A stretch of DNA of 64,000 nucleotides, from the NCBI GenBank assembly GCA_036503775.1, contig DASXWH010000016.1:1-64000 (forward strand), given 5' to 3'. The stretch's first letter is position 1, and the number at the start of each line of letters is the position of its first letter. Under the pieces are notes generated by a model that saw nothing but the letters and a program-made list of their open reading frames with translations, made no database searches and was not told the origin of the DNA. The translations under genes were made by a program, and so were the position numbers. Positions 7,986-16,960 of this stretch are shown here, one piece after another. The DNA is from Ohtaekwangia sp036503775 (GTDB lineage: Bacteria; Bacteroidota; Bacteroidia; Cytophagales; Cyclobacteriaceae).

Positions 7986-10900
7986 ATGGGAGCGGGTATT
8001 GAAAAGATTCGGGAGAAAATCAGATCCTTTAAAAAGAGGTATTATCTGAATATTTTCATTCGTGGATTAATCCTTTCACTCTCCATTGTCTTTTCATACG
8101 TCCTTCTTGCTGCTCTTGTTGAACATAATCTTTGGCTAAGTCCGTGGGCACGATTCATTATTTTCTTAAGTTTTTTTATCGTCATCGTCTATTGCTTTTT
8201 CAGGTTTTTAAAAGAACCTCTTAAATGGTGGATGGCCAGACGAGGTTTATCAGAACAACAAAGCGCACAGGTTATAGGCAGGCTTTTACCTGATTCACAA
8301 GATAGGCTGCTTAATCTGGTACAGTTGGCGTCTAATCCGAATGAATCCCAATTAACACAGGCGAGTATCAAACAAAAATCAGAAGAACTAGAACCTATTT
8401 CTTTTGAATCGCTTATAGACATAAATCAAAACAGGCGATACCTCAAGTTTTTGGTTTTACCTTTTCTTATACTTATGGCGATTCTCGTCATCAACAGTCA
8501 AATCCTGACAAAAAGTACAGATCGCATTTTTCACTTTAACAGACATTACTCTCCGGAAGCGCCATTTCATTTTAGTATTGATCCAAAATCACTTACTTCC
8601 TTTTACAATGAAGATTTCGTTCTTAAGGTGAAACTTGATGGACAAGCCCTGCCACAGGAAGCTTATATTCTTACAAAAAATCAAAGACTAAAGTTGATCA
8701 AGGGAGCTGGGTCTGATTTTTCGTATGTTTTCGAAAACATTCAGGAGGGGTTTGATCTTCAACTGGAGGCCGCTGGCTTTTTCTCGGATATCTATAAGGT
8801 CACTCTTATCAACAGGCCCGAATTGATAAACTTCTCTCTGACGTTAGAGTATCCACGATATCTTAAGAGAAGTAATCAAAAACTGATCAATACGGGCAAT
8901 CTTGAAATCCCAGAAGGAACCAACGTTATCTGGAGCCTGGGGACTTTCAACACAACCAAAACTCAAATTCATTTTGCATCTACATCAACACCCTTTGACT
9001 TTCAGGAATCTGGTGATCAGGTTTTTTCATATGCACGAAAATTCAAAGAACAAGACCGTTATGAAATACTACTTGAAAACAATGGTATCAAAAACAGAGA
9101 ACAAATAGCATACTCAATCAATGTTATAAAGGATCAATTTCCAACCATATCGGTAAGTAATTTTAAGGATTCAGTACTGTACCAGAGAGTAATTCTAGGC
9201 GGATCAATTGGAGATGATTATGGTGTAACACAACTCACTCTCTTTTATAAAATCAGGGATATAAATCAACGAGAAGTTTTATCAAAGAAGATCCAGATTC
9301 CTATTCGTACTGATCAGGCTCAGCAATCATTCTTTTACAATTGGTCGCTTGATTCAGTAAAGTTAGAACCAGGAAATCAATTAGAGTATCACTTGCAGGT
9401 ATGGGACAACGATGCCGTAAATGGGTGCAAGTCTACAAAAACTGCATTGTACACTTTTCAAGTTCCTACAAAGCAAAATCTGGTAACAGAGATCAAAAGT
9501 TCACAGTCAAAAACCGAATCAAAAATTGAGCAGGGTACAAATAAAGCCGACAAACTTCAGGAGCAAATAGATGAAGCCTCAAAAAAACTAAAAGGAAAAA
9601 CTTCACTTGACTGGCAGGATAAAAAAATGCTGGAAAATATTATTCAACAAAAGAATGCGCTGGACCAAATGGTTGAGCAACTAAGGGAAGAAAACAAACT
9701 GCTTGACCAGAAAAAGGAGGCATTTACTGAACAAGATGAACGGATAAAAGAAAAGGCAGAACAAATTCAGAAGTTAATGGACGAGCTTCTCGATGAAGAG
9801 ACAAAGAAACTCTTTGAGGAACTTCAAAAACTATTGAAAGAAAATACAGATGTTTCTCAGATTCAGAAACTGCTTGATAAACTTAATCAGAACACAAACA
9901 ATCTTGAAAAAGAACTTGAAAGAACACTTGAATTATTCAAGCAACTGCAGTTTGATTACAAAGTTGACCAGGCAATTCAAGGTTTAAAAGATCAAAAAGA
10001 AAAGCAGCAGTCACTTTTAAATGATACTGAAGCGTTGGAAAAGAAGGGAAGCAAAAGCAATAAACAAAGTGACAAGGATTCTGCTGAAAGTAAAGAGTTG
10101 GCTGAGCAGCAACAAAAACTGGAAGAAGAGATAAGCGATTTAAAGGAGCAACTGAAGGATATCGAAAAACTTGGTGATGAATTAGAGAAGAAGAATGATT
10201 TACCTTCTGAAGAATCGATTGATGAGATTCAACGGGATCAAAAAAATAGCCAGGAGCAGCTTCAGCAAAACCAACCAGCCAAATCAAAACCATCTCAGCA
10301 GAAGGCCATTCAAAAAATGCAGAACATGCAAGATCAGTTAGAGTCATCACAAAACTCTATGTCTATGGAAGTTGATATGCAAAATCTCGAAACCCTCCGC
10401 CAGATTATTCATGGTCTCGTTAAACTTTCCTTTGATCAGGAGGGTATACTTAAAAGTTTTGGTGAGTTAAATCAAAATGATCCGCGGTTTAATTCACTTG
10501 CACAGCAGCAAATTAAACTTAAAGATGACGCTAAGGTGTTGGAAGACAGTCTGTTAGCTCTTGGTAAACGAGATCCTTTTATGGGGTCTATTATTACTAA
10601 AGAAATAAGCGAACTCAATAGTCATTTGGATAACGTCATTAATGCTAATAAAGAACGAAGAAGACCGCAGGCGTCTGGCGAAATGCAAATGTCAATGACC
10701 GGTATAAATAACCTGGCTCTTATGCTGGATGATCATTTCGACATGATGATGCAAATGATGGCAAATGCTCAACCATCAATGGGAAAAGGAAAGGGGAAAA
10801 AGCCTTCATTAAGTGAGATGCAACAGCAACTGAATCAGAAAATACAGGAACTAAAGGGAAGTGGTAAAACAGGAAGGCAGCTTTCAGAAGAACTGGCGGA

Positions 10901-11300
10901 AATGGCTGCCGAACAAGAACGTATCAGAAAGGCATTGGAAGAAATGCAAAACAAACTTGGTGATAATGGGAAAATGCCTGGTGGTGATCTCCCTGGCAAA
11001 ATGGAGCAGACTGAGATGGATTTGGTGAACAAACAGATTACTGATCAGCTTATTAAAAGGCAACAAGAAATACTAACACGATTACTTCAGGCAGAAAAGT
11101 CGGCTAGGGAACAGGACATGGATGAAGAACGTAAAGGAGAAACAGCAAAGGACTACAATAAAGAAATTCCCAAGGCCTTTGAAGAATATTTGCGGCTAAA
11201 GGAAAAAGAAGTAGAATTGCTGAAAACAGTTCCGCCCAAACTTTACCCGTATTACAAGAAGGAGGTTGGCGAATATTTTAAAAGAATGAACAACCAGTAA
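7986..11300 (+). CDS. DUF4175-type large membrane-anchored coiled-coil protein
   Basis: At 1104 residues this is the longest gene in the window. Two hydrophobic helices near residues 20-75 and a third near 150-170 anchor it, with the long middle part (about 170-500) presumably periplasmic and beta-rich. From about 505 to 830 it becomes a Gln/Lys/Glu-rich coiled coil with many LEE/KLQE heptads, then Met/Gln-rich segments (around EMQMSMTG and DMMMQMMA), and ends in a helical tail with the PKAFEEYLRLKEKEVELL signature. This architecture matches DUF4175 proteins of Bacteroidetes, whose function is unknown to me. It sits directly before an RsbW-like ATPase gene (16 bases) and the ybeY-mnmG genes. 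Confidence 0.85.
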   Translation: MGAGIEKIREKIRSFKKRYYLNIFIRGLILSLSIVFSYVLLAALVEHNLWLSPWARFIIFLSFFIVIVYCFFRFLKEPLKWWMARRGLSEQQSAQVIGRLLPDSQDRLLNLVQLASNPNESQLTQASIKQKSEELEPISFESLIDINQNRRYLKFLVLPFLILMAILVINSQILTKSTDRIFHFNRHYSPEAPFHFSIDPKSLTSFYNEDFVLKVKLDGQALPQEAYILTKNQRLKLIKGAGSDFSYVFENIQEGFDLQLEAAGFFSDIYKVTLINRPELINFSLTLEYPRYLKRSNQKLINTGNLEIPEGTNVIWSLGTFNTTKTQIHFASTSTPFDFQESGDQVFSYARKFKEQDRYEILLENNGIKNREQIAYSINVIKDQFPTISVSNFKDSVLYQRVILGGSIGDDYGVTQLTLFYKIRDINQREVLSKKIQIPIRTDQAQQSFFYNWSLDSVKLEPGNQLEYHLQVWDNDAVNGCKSTKTALYTFQVPTKQNLVTEIKSSQSKTESKIEQGTNKADKLQEQIDEASKKLKGKTSLDWQDKKMLENIIQQKNALDQMVEQLREENKLLDQKKEAFTEQDERIKEKAEQIQKLMDELLDEETKKLFEELQKLLKENTDVSQIQKLLDKLNQNTNNLEKELERTLELFKQLQFDYKVDQAIQGLKDQKEKQQSLLNDTEALEKKGSKSNKQSDKDSAESKELAEQQQKLEEEISDLKEQLKDIEKLGDELEKKNDLPSEESIDEIQRDQKNSQEQLQQNQPAKSKPSQQKAIQKMQNMQDQLESSQNSMSMEVDMQNLETLRQIIHGLVKLSFDQEGILKSFGELNQNDPRFNSLAQQQIKLKDDAKVLEDSLLALGKRDPFMGSIITKEISELNSHLDNVINANKERRRPQASGEMQMSMTGINNLALMLDDHFDMMMQMMANAQPSMGKGKGKKPSLSEMQQQLNQKIQELKGSGKTGRQLSEELAEMAAEQERIRKALEEMQNKLGDNGKMPGGDLPGKMEQTEMDLVNKQITDQLIKRQQEILTRLLQAEKSAREQDMDEERKGETAKDYNKEIPKAFEEYLRLKEKEVELLKTVPPKLYPYYKKEVGEYFKRMNNQ

Positions 11301-11316
11301 AAGAAGTTCCATCCAA

Positions 11317-11721
11317 ATGAACACAATCAGTATACAAGTTCCATCAATAGTAGAGAATATTAGAATGATTGAGAGCTTTATTGACAACGCTAAAGAGAGA
11401 TTTCATTTGGATGATGACATCTATGGTAATATCATGATAGCTGTTACTGAGGCCGTCAACAATGCAATCAAGCATGGTAATGCTAATGACAAATCAAAAA
11501 ACGTTTCGCTCAGCCTTTCTCTGGATCACAGTATGATCAAATTTACTGTAAAGGATGAAGGAAAGGGCTTTGACTACCAAAATCTTCCAGACCCCACTTC
11601 TCCTGAAAACTTAGAAAAACCAGGAGGAAGAGGAATTTTTTTAATGAAGCATCTTTCTGATGAGGTTGACTTCAAAGATTCAGGAAGAGTTGTAGAGCTA
11701 AGCTTCTATGTGAACTCCTAA
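11317..11721 (+). CDS. RsbW/SpoIIAB-like ATP-binding protein (anti-sigma factor type kinase)
   Basis: A 134-residue stand-alone GHKL ATPase domain. The N box reads EAVNNAIKHGN, G1 is DEGKGFD and G2 is GGRGIFLMK, with no sensor or dimerisation domain, as in serine kinases of the RsbW/SpoIIAB group that phosphorylate STAS proteins and bind sigma factors. Bacteroidetes often carry such a gene beside ybeY. No STAS partner is visible in the window. Its TAA stop shares one base with the ATG of ybeY (TAATG at 11719-11723), so the two are translationally coupled. Confidence 0.9.
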   Translation: MNTISIQVPSIVENIRMIESFIDNAKERFHLDDDIYGNIMIAVTEAVNNAIKHGNANDKSKNVSLSLSLDHSMIKFTVKDEGKGFDYQNLPDPTSPENLEKPGGRGIFLMKHLSDEVDFKDSGRVVELSFYVNS

Positions 11722-12146
11722 TGCCTAAAATTCAATTCTTCTCAGAAGGGGTAAGCTTTAGATTATCAAATCAACGCAAAATTATCTCTTGGATTAAAAA
11801 GGTAATCCAGACCGAGGGATTGGAACTGACCTCTCTTAATTATGTTTTTTGCTCAGATGAGTATCTCCTCATTTTAAACAGGCAATATCTCAATCATACA
11901 ACCTATACAGATATTATCACATTCGATAATAGGGACAATGAATCAGCTCCCATTGAAGGGGATATTTTTATCAGTATTGAACGAGTGGAGGAAAATTCTT
12001 TAAAGTTTAAAACAACATTTGAACGAGAGTTGAATAGAGTGATAATTCATGGCGTTCTCCATTTAGTAGGGTATTCTGATAAATCTCAGGGTAAAAAAGC
12101 TCTAATGAGAAAGAAAGAAGACACTTACTTATCTTTGCTCGCATAG
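11721..12146 (+). CDS. ybeY: Endoribonuclease YbeY (16S rRNA maturation)
   Basis: A 141-residue YbeY-type metal endoribonuclease involved in 16S rRNA 3'-end processing and ribosome quality control. The signature HGVLHLVGYSD lies near residue 110; the usual third His of HGxLHLxGYDH is not at its standard place, which to my knowledge is normal for Bacteroidetes members where the segment continues into a KK/RKKE helix. The TDIITFDN strand is also diagnostic. It overlaps the preceding ATPase gene by one base and its TAG stop touches the first parS-like palindrome. Confidence 0.93.
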   Translation: MPKIQFFSEGVSFRLSNQRKIISWIKKVIQTEGLELTSLNYVFCSDEYLLILNRQYLNHTTYTDIITFDNRDNESAPIEGDIFISIERVEENSLKFKTTFERELNRVIIHGVLHLVGYSDKSQGKKALMRKKEDTYLSLLA

Positions 12147-12159
12147 TTCCACGTGGAAC
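12146..12159 (+). other. parS-like centromere site 1
   Basis: Perfect 14-base palindrome GTTCCACGTGGAAC immediately after ybeY. It matches the core of the widely conserved ParB-binding parS (TGTTNCACGTGAAACA) and the variant with GGAAC arms. ParB binding is inferred; no ParB gene lies in the window. Confidence 0.75.
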
Positions 12160-12179
12160 GAAATTCAAGATTTTCAATT

Positions 12180-12207
12180 TGTGGAATTGTGGAAGAATTT
12201 TGTGGAA
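12180..12207 (+). repeat. Three TGTGGAA direct repeats between the parS-like sites
   Basis: TGTGGAA occurs at 12180-12186, 12188-12194 and 12201-12207, all in one orientation. Each contains GTGGAA, the right half of the flanking parS palindromes, and also resembles a DnaA box with two mismatches. They may be half-sites extending ParB (or DnaA) binding. Confidence 0.5.
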
Positions 12208-12214
12208 GCTTTTG

Positions 12215-12228
12215 GTTCCACGTGGAAC
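12215..12228 (+). other. parS-like centromere site 2
   Basis: Second perfect copy of GTTCCACGTGGAAC, 69 bases from the first (start to start) and 17 bases ahead of the mnmG start codon. Two identical sites in one 99-base spacer next to mnmG, a gene often found near oriC, support a chromosome-partition role. Confidence 0.78.
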
Positions 12229-12245
12229 AGGTAAATGCTTAGATA

Positions 12246-14108
12246 ATGTTTCCAGACTATGATGTAATTGTGGTTGGCGCAGGGCACGCTGGATGTGAGG
12301 CGGCTCATGCTGCCGCGTCTATGGGGTCAAAGGTTCTTTTGATTACCATGAACATGAATACTATAGCACAGATGTCATGCAACCCTGCAATGGGTGGCGT
12401 TGCAAAGGGTCAAATTGTGCGTGAAATTGATGCTTTAGGTGGTATGTCAGGTGTTATATCAGACAAATCCATGATTCAATTTCGCATGCTTAATCGATCA
12501 AAGGGTCCGGCAATGTGGAGTCCACGAACCCAGAACGACAGAATGAAATTTTCTGAAGAGTGGAGGTTGGCTCTCGAAAACACAAAAAATCTCGATTTTT
12601 GGCAGGAAATGGTAAAAGAGGTCCTGGTACGTGATAATAGGGTAGTAGGAATTAAAACCAATCTTGGGCTTGAGATCCGATCAAAAACTGTTGTACTCAC
12701 CAACGGAACGTTTCTTAACGGAAAAATCCATATAGGCGAAAAAAACTTTGGGGGTGGTAGGGCTGCCGAAAAAGCAGCCAGCGGATTAACCGAGCAACTA
12801 ACAAGTCTTGGCTTTGAAGCCGGCCGGATGAAAACAGGAACACCTCCTAGAGTTGATGGGCGGAGTCTTGACTATTCTAAAATGGAAGAACAACCAGGGG
12901 ATGAAAAGCCTGGCAAGTTTTCCTATTCCAATACAAAACCATTAGAAAAACAAGTAAGCTGCTGGATAACCTATACAAATGAGCAAGTACACGAACATCT
13001 GAAATTGGGATTCGAAAAGTCTCCTATGTTCCAAGGAAGGATAAAAGGAATCGGGCCTCGTTACTGTCCTTCTATTGAAGACAAGATAAACCGTTTTGCA
13101 GATCGCGAACGACATCAAATATTCGTTGAACCAGAAGGCTGGAGTACGGTTGAGATATACGTTAATGGTTTCTCAACTTCTTTACCCGAAGACATTCAAT
13201 ATCAGGCTATCAGAAAAATTCCTGGTTTCGAAAATGCCAAGATGTTCCGGCCAGGGTATGCAATAGAATATGATTTTTTCCCACCAACACAACTAAAGCT
13301 ATCCCTGGAAACACAACTCATTGATAATCTGTATTTTGCAGGCCAAATCAATGGAACAACCGGATACGAAGAAGCTGCCTGTCAAGGCCTAATGGCCGGT
13401 ATAAATGCCCATAATAGAGCAAAGGAAAAGGATCCATTCATCTTGAAGAGATCAGATGCATACATCGGTGTACTAATAGACGACCTTGTAAATAAAGGTA
13501 CTCAGGAGCCTTACAGAATGTTCACCTCCAGAGCAGAATACAGAATACTTTTAAGACAAGACAATGCAGATCTGCGGCTTACTGAACTGGGCCATAACAT
13601 TGGGCTTGCATCTTATGAAAGACTAAAAAAAGTGGAACAAAAGAAGGATTCCATTAGTGAACTCAGTCAAAAGTTAAAAACAATAAAAGCAGAACCTTTA
13701 GATATCAATCCAGGACTGCTTCAAATGGAAACATCTAGTATTAAAGAAAAAACATCGCTATCTCATCTACTTAAGCGTCCTGAAATTGGTTTACAGGAAT
13801 TACAATCAATTAGTCCTACCATTCAAAACGTTCTCCGCAATTTCAGTGAAGAAATTCAAGAAGAAACAGAAATCATGATCAAGTATGAAACCTATATCGA
13901 GCGAGAACAAAAGCTTGTTGAAAGGGTAGGTTCATTAGATTCTTTTGTCATACGAAGCGATTTTGACTACGATAGGGTAAAAGCACTATCCTCAGAAGCC
14001 AGAGAAAAACTGAAAAGGATTAAACCTGAAACATTGGGACAGGCTACCCGAATAAGCGGGGTTTCTCCATCTGATATCTCTGTCCTTACTATCTATATGG
14101 GAAAATGA
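12246..14108 (+). CDS. mnmG: tRNA uridine-5-carboxymethylaminomethyl(34) synthesis enzyme MnmG (GidA)
   Basis: 620 residues, full length for MnmG, the FAD enzyme that with MnmE modifies the wobble uridine of several tRNAs. The FAD-binding N-terminus reads VVGAGHAGCEAA; the conserved block SCNPAMGGVAKGQIVREIDA contains one of the catalytic cysteines and further marks are GTFLNGKIHIG, RMKTGTPPR and FTSRAEYRILLRQDNAD. The C-terminus ISGVSPSDISVLTIYMGK is the helical MnmE/tRNA-binding tail. Two parS-like sites lie just upstream. It overlaps the following methyltransferase gene (ATGA at 14105-14108). MnmE is not in the window. Confidence 0.98.
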   Translation: MFPDYDVIVVGAGHAGCEAAHAAASMGSKVLLITMNMNTIAQMSCNPAMGGVAKGQIVREIDALGGMSGVISDKSMIQFRMLNRSKGPAMWSPRTQNDRMKFSEEWRLALENTKNLDFWQEMVKEVLVRDNRVVGIKTNLGLEIRSKTVVLTNGTFLNGKIHIGEKNFGGGRAAEKAASGLTEQLTSLGFEAGRMKTGTPPRVDGRSLDYSKMEEQPGDEKPGKFSYSNTKPLEKQVSCWITYTNEQVHEHLKLGFEKSPMFQGRIKGIGPRYCPSIEDKINRFADRERHQIFVEPEGWSTVEIYVNGFSTSLPEDIQYQAIRKIPGFENAKMFRPGYAIEYDFFPPTQLKLSLETQLIDNLYFAGQINGTTGYEEAACQGLMAGINAHNRAKEKDPFILKRSDAYIGVLIDDLVNKGTQEPYRMFTSRAEYRILLRQDNADLRLTELGHNIGLASYERLKKVEQKKDSISELSQKLKTIKAEPLDINPGLLQMETSSIKEKTSLSHLLKRPEIGLQELQSISPTIQNVLRNFSEEIQEETEIMIKYETYIEREQKLVERVGSLDSFVIRSDFDYDRVKALSSEAREKLKRIKPETLGQATRISGVSPSDISVLTIYMGK

Positions 14109-14998
14109 TAGAAATAAAAACTTGCTTTATCTGCAGCAACACATCCTTTGCAACATATCTCTCTTGTAAAGATTATACAGTTTCACATGAAACTTTTCAA
14201 CTCATCAAATGCACGAATTGTGGCTTAATTCTAACCAGTCCACGGCCAGAAATTAAAAATCTTGGTGACTACTACATTTCATCAGATTACATCTCCCATA
14301 CCAACAAGGCAAGAAGCATTATAGATTCTCTCTACCTGCTTGCCCGATCATATACATTAAAATGGAAGCTTAACATCATTAAGGAAAATTCTGAATCAAA
14401 AGAACAATTATCTGTCCTTGATTACGGATGCGGAACCGGGCACTTTCTTAAAGCTTGTTATGAAGAGAGCTGGAAAGTTGCTGGAATTGAACCTTCTGAT
14501 CAGGCAAGAGAAAACTCCGATCCGAAAATAAGATCACTGATTTATAGCTCGATGGAATTACTTCAGCAAAGTTCATTTGACGCAATAACTCTATGGCACG
14601 TACTTGAACATGTCCCGGAACCAATTGAGGTTCTCCAAACACTGGCGACCAAACTTAAAATTAACGGCACGTTATTTATTGCAATACCAAACCCCAATAG
14701 CTGGGATGCATCATTCTATAAAGAATACTGGGCGGGCTATGATGTGCCGCGGCATTTATGGCACTTCTCCCAATCTAATATTGCAATGATTGCGAAGCTA
14801 ATTTCACTTCAGATTGTAGAAACGATACCAATGAAATTAGATGCATATTACGTAAGTCTGTTAAGTGAAAAATATAAACACCCAACAAAGAAAATTAATA
14901 ATCTGGTATCTGGATTTATTAAGGGATTAACATCCAACCAAAAGGCTAGTAAGACACACGAATCGTCAAGCTTGATTTATATTTTAAAAAAGACATGA
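14105..14998 (+). CDS. Class I SAM-dependent methyltransferase with N-terminal zinc-ribbon-like motif
   Basis: 297 residues. Four cysteines near the N-terminus (CFICS, then CTNCG followed by LILTSPRP) look like the small zinc ribbon seen in family 11/23-type methyltransferases that act on sugars or small molecules. The SAM-binding motif is LDYGCGTGHFL (about residue 100) and the post-motif LWHVLEHVPEP is typical of this group. Substrate unknown. The gene overlaps mnmG and the following lipoprotein gene by four bases each, so all three form one tightly coupled operon. A degenerate parS palindrome lies inside it at 14180-14193. Confidence 0.88.
   Translation: MIEIKTCFICSNTSFATYLSCKDYTVSHETFQLIKCTNCGLILTSPRPEIKNLGDYYISSDYISHTNKARSIIDSLYLLARSYTLKWKLNIIKENSESKEQLSVLDYGCGTGHFLKACYEESWKVAGIEPSDQARENSDPKIRSLIYSSMELLQQSSFDAITLWHVLEHVPEPIEVLQTLATKLKINGTLFIAIPNPNSWDASFYKEYWAGYDVPRHLWHFSQSNIAMIAKLISLQIVETIPMKLDAYYVSLLSEKYKHPTKKINNLVSGFIKGLTSNQKASKTHESSSLIYILKKT
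14180..14193 (+). other. Degenerate parS-like site inside coding sequence
   Basis: GTTTCACATGAAAC differs from the core GTTTCACGTGAAAC of the general parS consensus by a single base at the centre. It lies about 2 kb from the two strong sites and about 2.5 kb from the candidate origin. A chance match cannot be excluded. Confidence 0.45.
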
Positions 14999-16656
14999 CA
15001 CGGTACATCCCCCTCTTAATTCTCCCTCTCTTCTTCTTAGCCTGTGCTAGACAGACCTCGCCAACCGGTGGTCCAAAAGATACCATTCCACCTGTACTCA
15101 TCAGAGAATTGAGCACACCCAGACATGAATCAATAAATTTCAAAGGAAATAAAATAACCCTCCAGTTTGATGAAGATGTCGCTGTTAACAACCCTAAAGA
15201 ACAAATTATAATAATCCCTGACATCGGAAAAGACTACGAAATATCAGCCCGTAAACAAACAGTAACTATCAACCTTAAATCCAAGCTTCTTGATAGCACG
15301 ACCTATTCCCTGAACTTCAGAGAGGCAATTCAGGATATCACCGAAAAGAATACTCCGGAGAATCTAAAACTTGCATTTAGTACAGGCCACTATATTGATT
15401 CTCTTTCCATTTCAGGAAAAGCAACAAGCGCGCAAAAAAAAGAAGACCTCAAAGAAATAACAGTAGCGATCTATCAAAGCGACACATTTAATATTCTCAA
15501 GCATAAACCAATTTATATCACCAAATCTGATAAGACAGGTAATTTCAGCCTGGAAAATTTAAAACCAGGAAATTATTTCCTATACGCATTCGAGGACAAA
15601 AACAGAAACCTTATCGTAGATACGAAAAACGAAATGTATGCATTTCTATCTGACACAATAAAACTCATTACACCAATTAAAAAAATTGATCTCGAACTGT
15701 TCAAGTTAGACCTAAGACCACTAAAACTAACCAGTGCAAGACCATACAATACCTATTTTAACATAAAAACTGGTAAAAACTTAGTATCCTATAAGCTTAA
15801 ATCAGTGCAGGCTCCAATCATCTCATCATTCGGGGAAGATCAATCCAACATTAAAATCTACAACACCTTTAACCAGGACAGCCTACTTGTAAGTTTTAAT
15901 GCAACCGACAGCGCGAACAACACGATTGACACAACACTTTACATCAAATTCAGTCAAAGAGATGTCAGGCCCGAGGCATTTACTCATCAATCACTTGGCT
16001 CAAGGGTTATTTCAGAAAAAGGTATTCTCAAGAGTCGGATAAAATTCTCTAAGCCATTACTGTCAATAACCTTTGACAGTATTTATTATGCTATCGACTC
16101 TACTACAAATATTCCAATAACAAAAGAGGACGTCAAATGGGACAGCATCCATAATATTCTATCCATAGAAAAAAAATTTGATAAAAACCTGCTAAAAGAA
16201 CCAGAAGAAATCAAAACATCTGATGCAGAAAAAAACACCGCACCGAAACCCATCTATCAGTTTGTTCTCAGGAAAGGATCATTTATAAGCATCGAATCTG
16301 ATAGCTCTAATCTAATTCAGGAAACCGTCAAGCCATTAACACTTGAGTCCACAGGAATAATAATAGTCCAGGTCGATATCAAAGTACCAAATTTTATAAT
16401 CCAACTACGAGACAAAAGTTTTAATATCCTTGAAACAAAAGTCAACACGCGTAAAGTCGAATTCGAAGACCTTGTCCCTGGAGATTACTTGATATCTGTC
16501 GTGATAGACTCTGACTCAAACGGAGAATGGTCATTAGGAAACTTACTACTCAACCAGGAACCTGAAAAAATCATCTATTACAAAAACGAAAAGAAGAATT
16601 CCTTAATAAATCTTAAAGCTAATTTCGAACTCGGACCATTGTTAATAACTGACTAA
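14995..16656 (+). CDS. Ig-like domain (Big_5) lipoprotein
   Basis: 553-residue lipoprotein: hydrophobic start, lipobox LACA with Cys near residue 17, then the QTSPTGGPKDTIPPVL motif that opens a conserved Bacteroidetes family with an N-terminal Ig-like Big_5 domain (about residues 30-130, with ITLQFDEDV). The rest is beta-rich, including a prealbumin/CNA-like segment around TGNFSLENLKPGNYFLYAFEDKN. Function is not known to me; probably outer-membrane surface or periplasmic. It overlaps the methyltransferase gene (ATGA). By eye its plus strand carries more C than G in several lines, in contrast to the genes after the candidate origin. Confidence 0.85.
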   Translation: MTRYIPLLILPLFFLACARQTSPTGGPKDTIPPVLIRELSTPRHESINFKGNKITLQFDEDVAVNNPKEQIIIIPDIGKDYEISARKQTVTINLKSKLLDSTTYSLNFREAIQDITEKNTPENLKLAFSTGHYIDSLSISGKATSAQKKEDLKEITVAIYQSDTFNILKHKPIYITKSDKTGNFSLENLKPGNYFLYAFEDKNRNLIVDTKNEMYAFLSDTIKLITPIKKIDLELFKLDLRPLKLTSARPYNTYFNIKTGKNLVSYKLKSVQAPIISSFGEDQSNIKIYNTFNQDSLLVSFNATDSANNTIDTTLYIKFSQRDVRPEAFTHQSLGSRVISEKGILKSRIKFSKPLLSITFDSIYYAIDSTTNIPITKEDVKWDSIHNILSIEKKFDKNLLKEPEEIKTSDAEKNTAPKPIYQFVLRKGSFISIESDSSNLIQETVKPLTLESTGIIIVQVDIKVPNFIIQLRDKSFNILETKVNTRKVEFEDLVPGDYLISVVIDSDSNGEWSLGNLLLNQEPEKIIYYKNEKKNSLINLKANFELGPLLITD

Positions 16657-16960
16657 ATCCTGGTTACATTCTGTTGATAACTTCTCCCAATGTCTCACTA
16701 ATTCGGATCCAAACAAGCTGGCTTAAATCACATGTATACAACTACTCAGTAACCCACAATCCATCCTGCAGTAGTCATCCACAATTTAATCATCCACATC
16801 ATTAAAGATTGTTAATAACAACTTAAACCATTGATAACAAACCATTTAAATATTAAAAGATTTCTACATAACTTCAACAACCTTCAGGGATAATATTCTA
16901 TCCACAATTCGACATGACTAATTATAATAACTATATATATATATTATATAATACAATAAG
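16657..16960. other. Candidate replication origin (oriC): DnaA-like boxes and AT-rich stretch
   Basis: The 257 bases between the lipoprotein and TPR genes are AT-rich. Boxes with one mismatch to TTATCCACA are TCATCCACA at 16775-16783 and 16790-16798 (15-base spacing), CTATCCACA at 16898-16906, and TGTTGATAA (minus strand) at 16672-16680; TAACCCACA at 16750-16758 has two. A run of TTAATAACA/TGATAACAA follows at about 16810-16840, and an almost pure A/T stretch at 16920-16951 could be the unwinding element. Sampled lines show C at or above G on the plus strand before it (14.8-16.6 kb) and G above C after it (17.0-17.5 kb), the direction expected at an origin. Confidence 0.55.

Noticed and set aside
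9937..10350. Minus-strand frame of 137 codons inside the DUF4175 gene
   Set aside because: Antisense to a repetitive Gln/Lys coiled coil, which leaves long open frames on the opposite strand.
16800..16860. Short TTAATAACA/TGATAACAA repeats as a CRISPR or iteron array
   Set aside because: Spacing is irregular, copies are few and there are no spacers or cas genes; they fit better as part of an AT-rich origin region.
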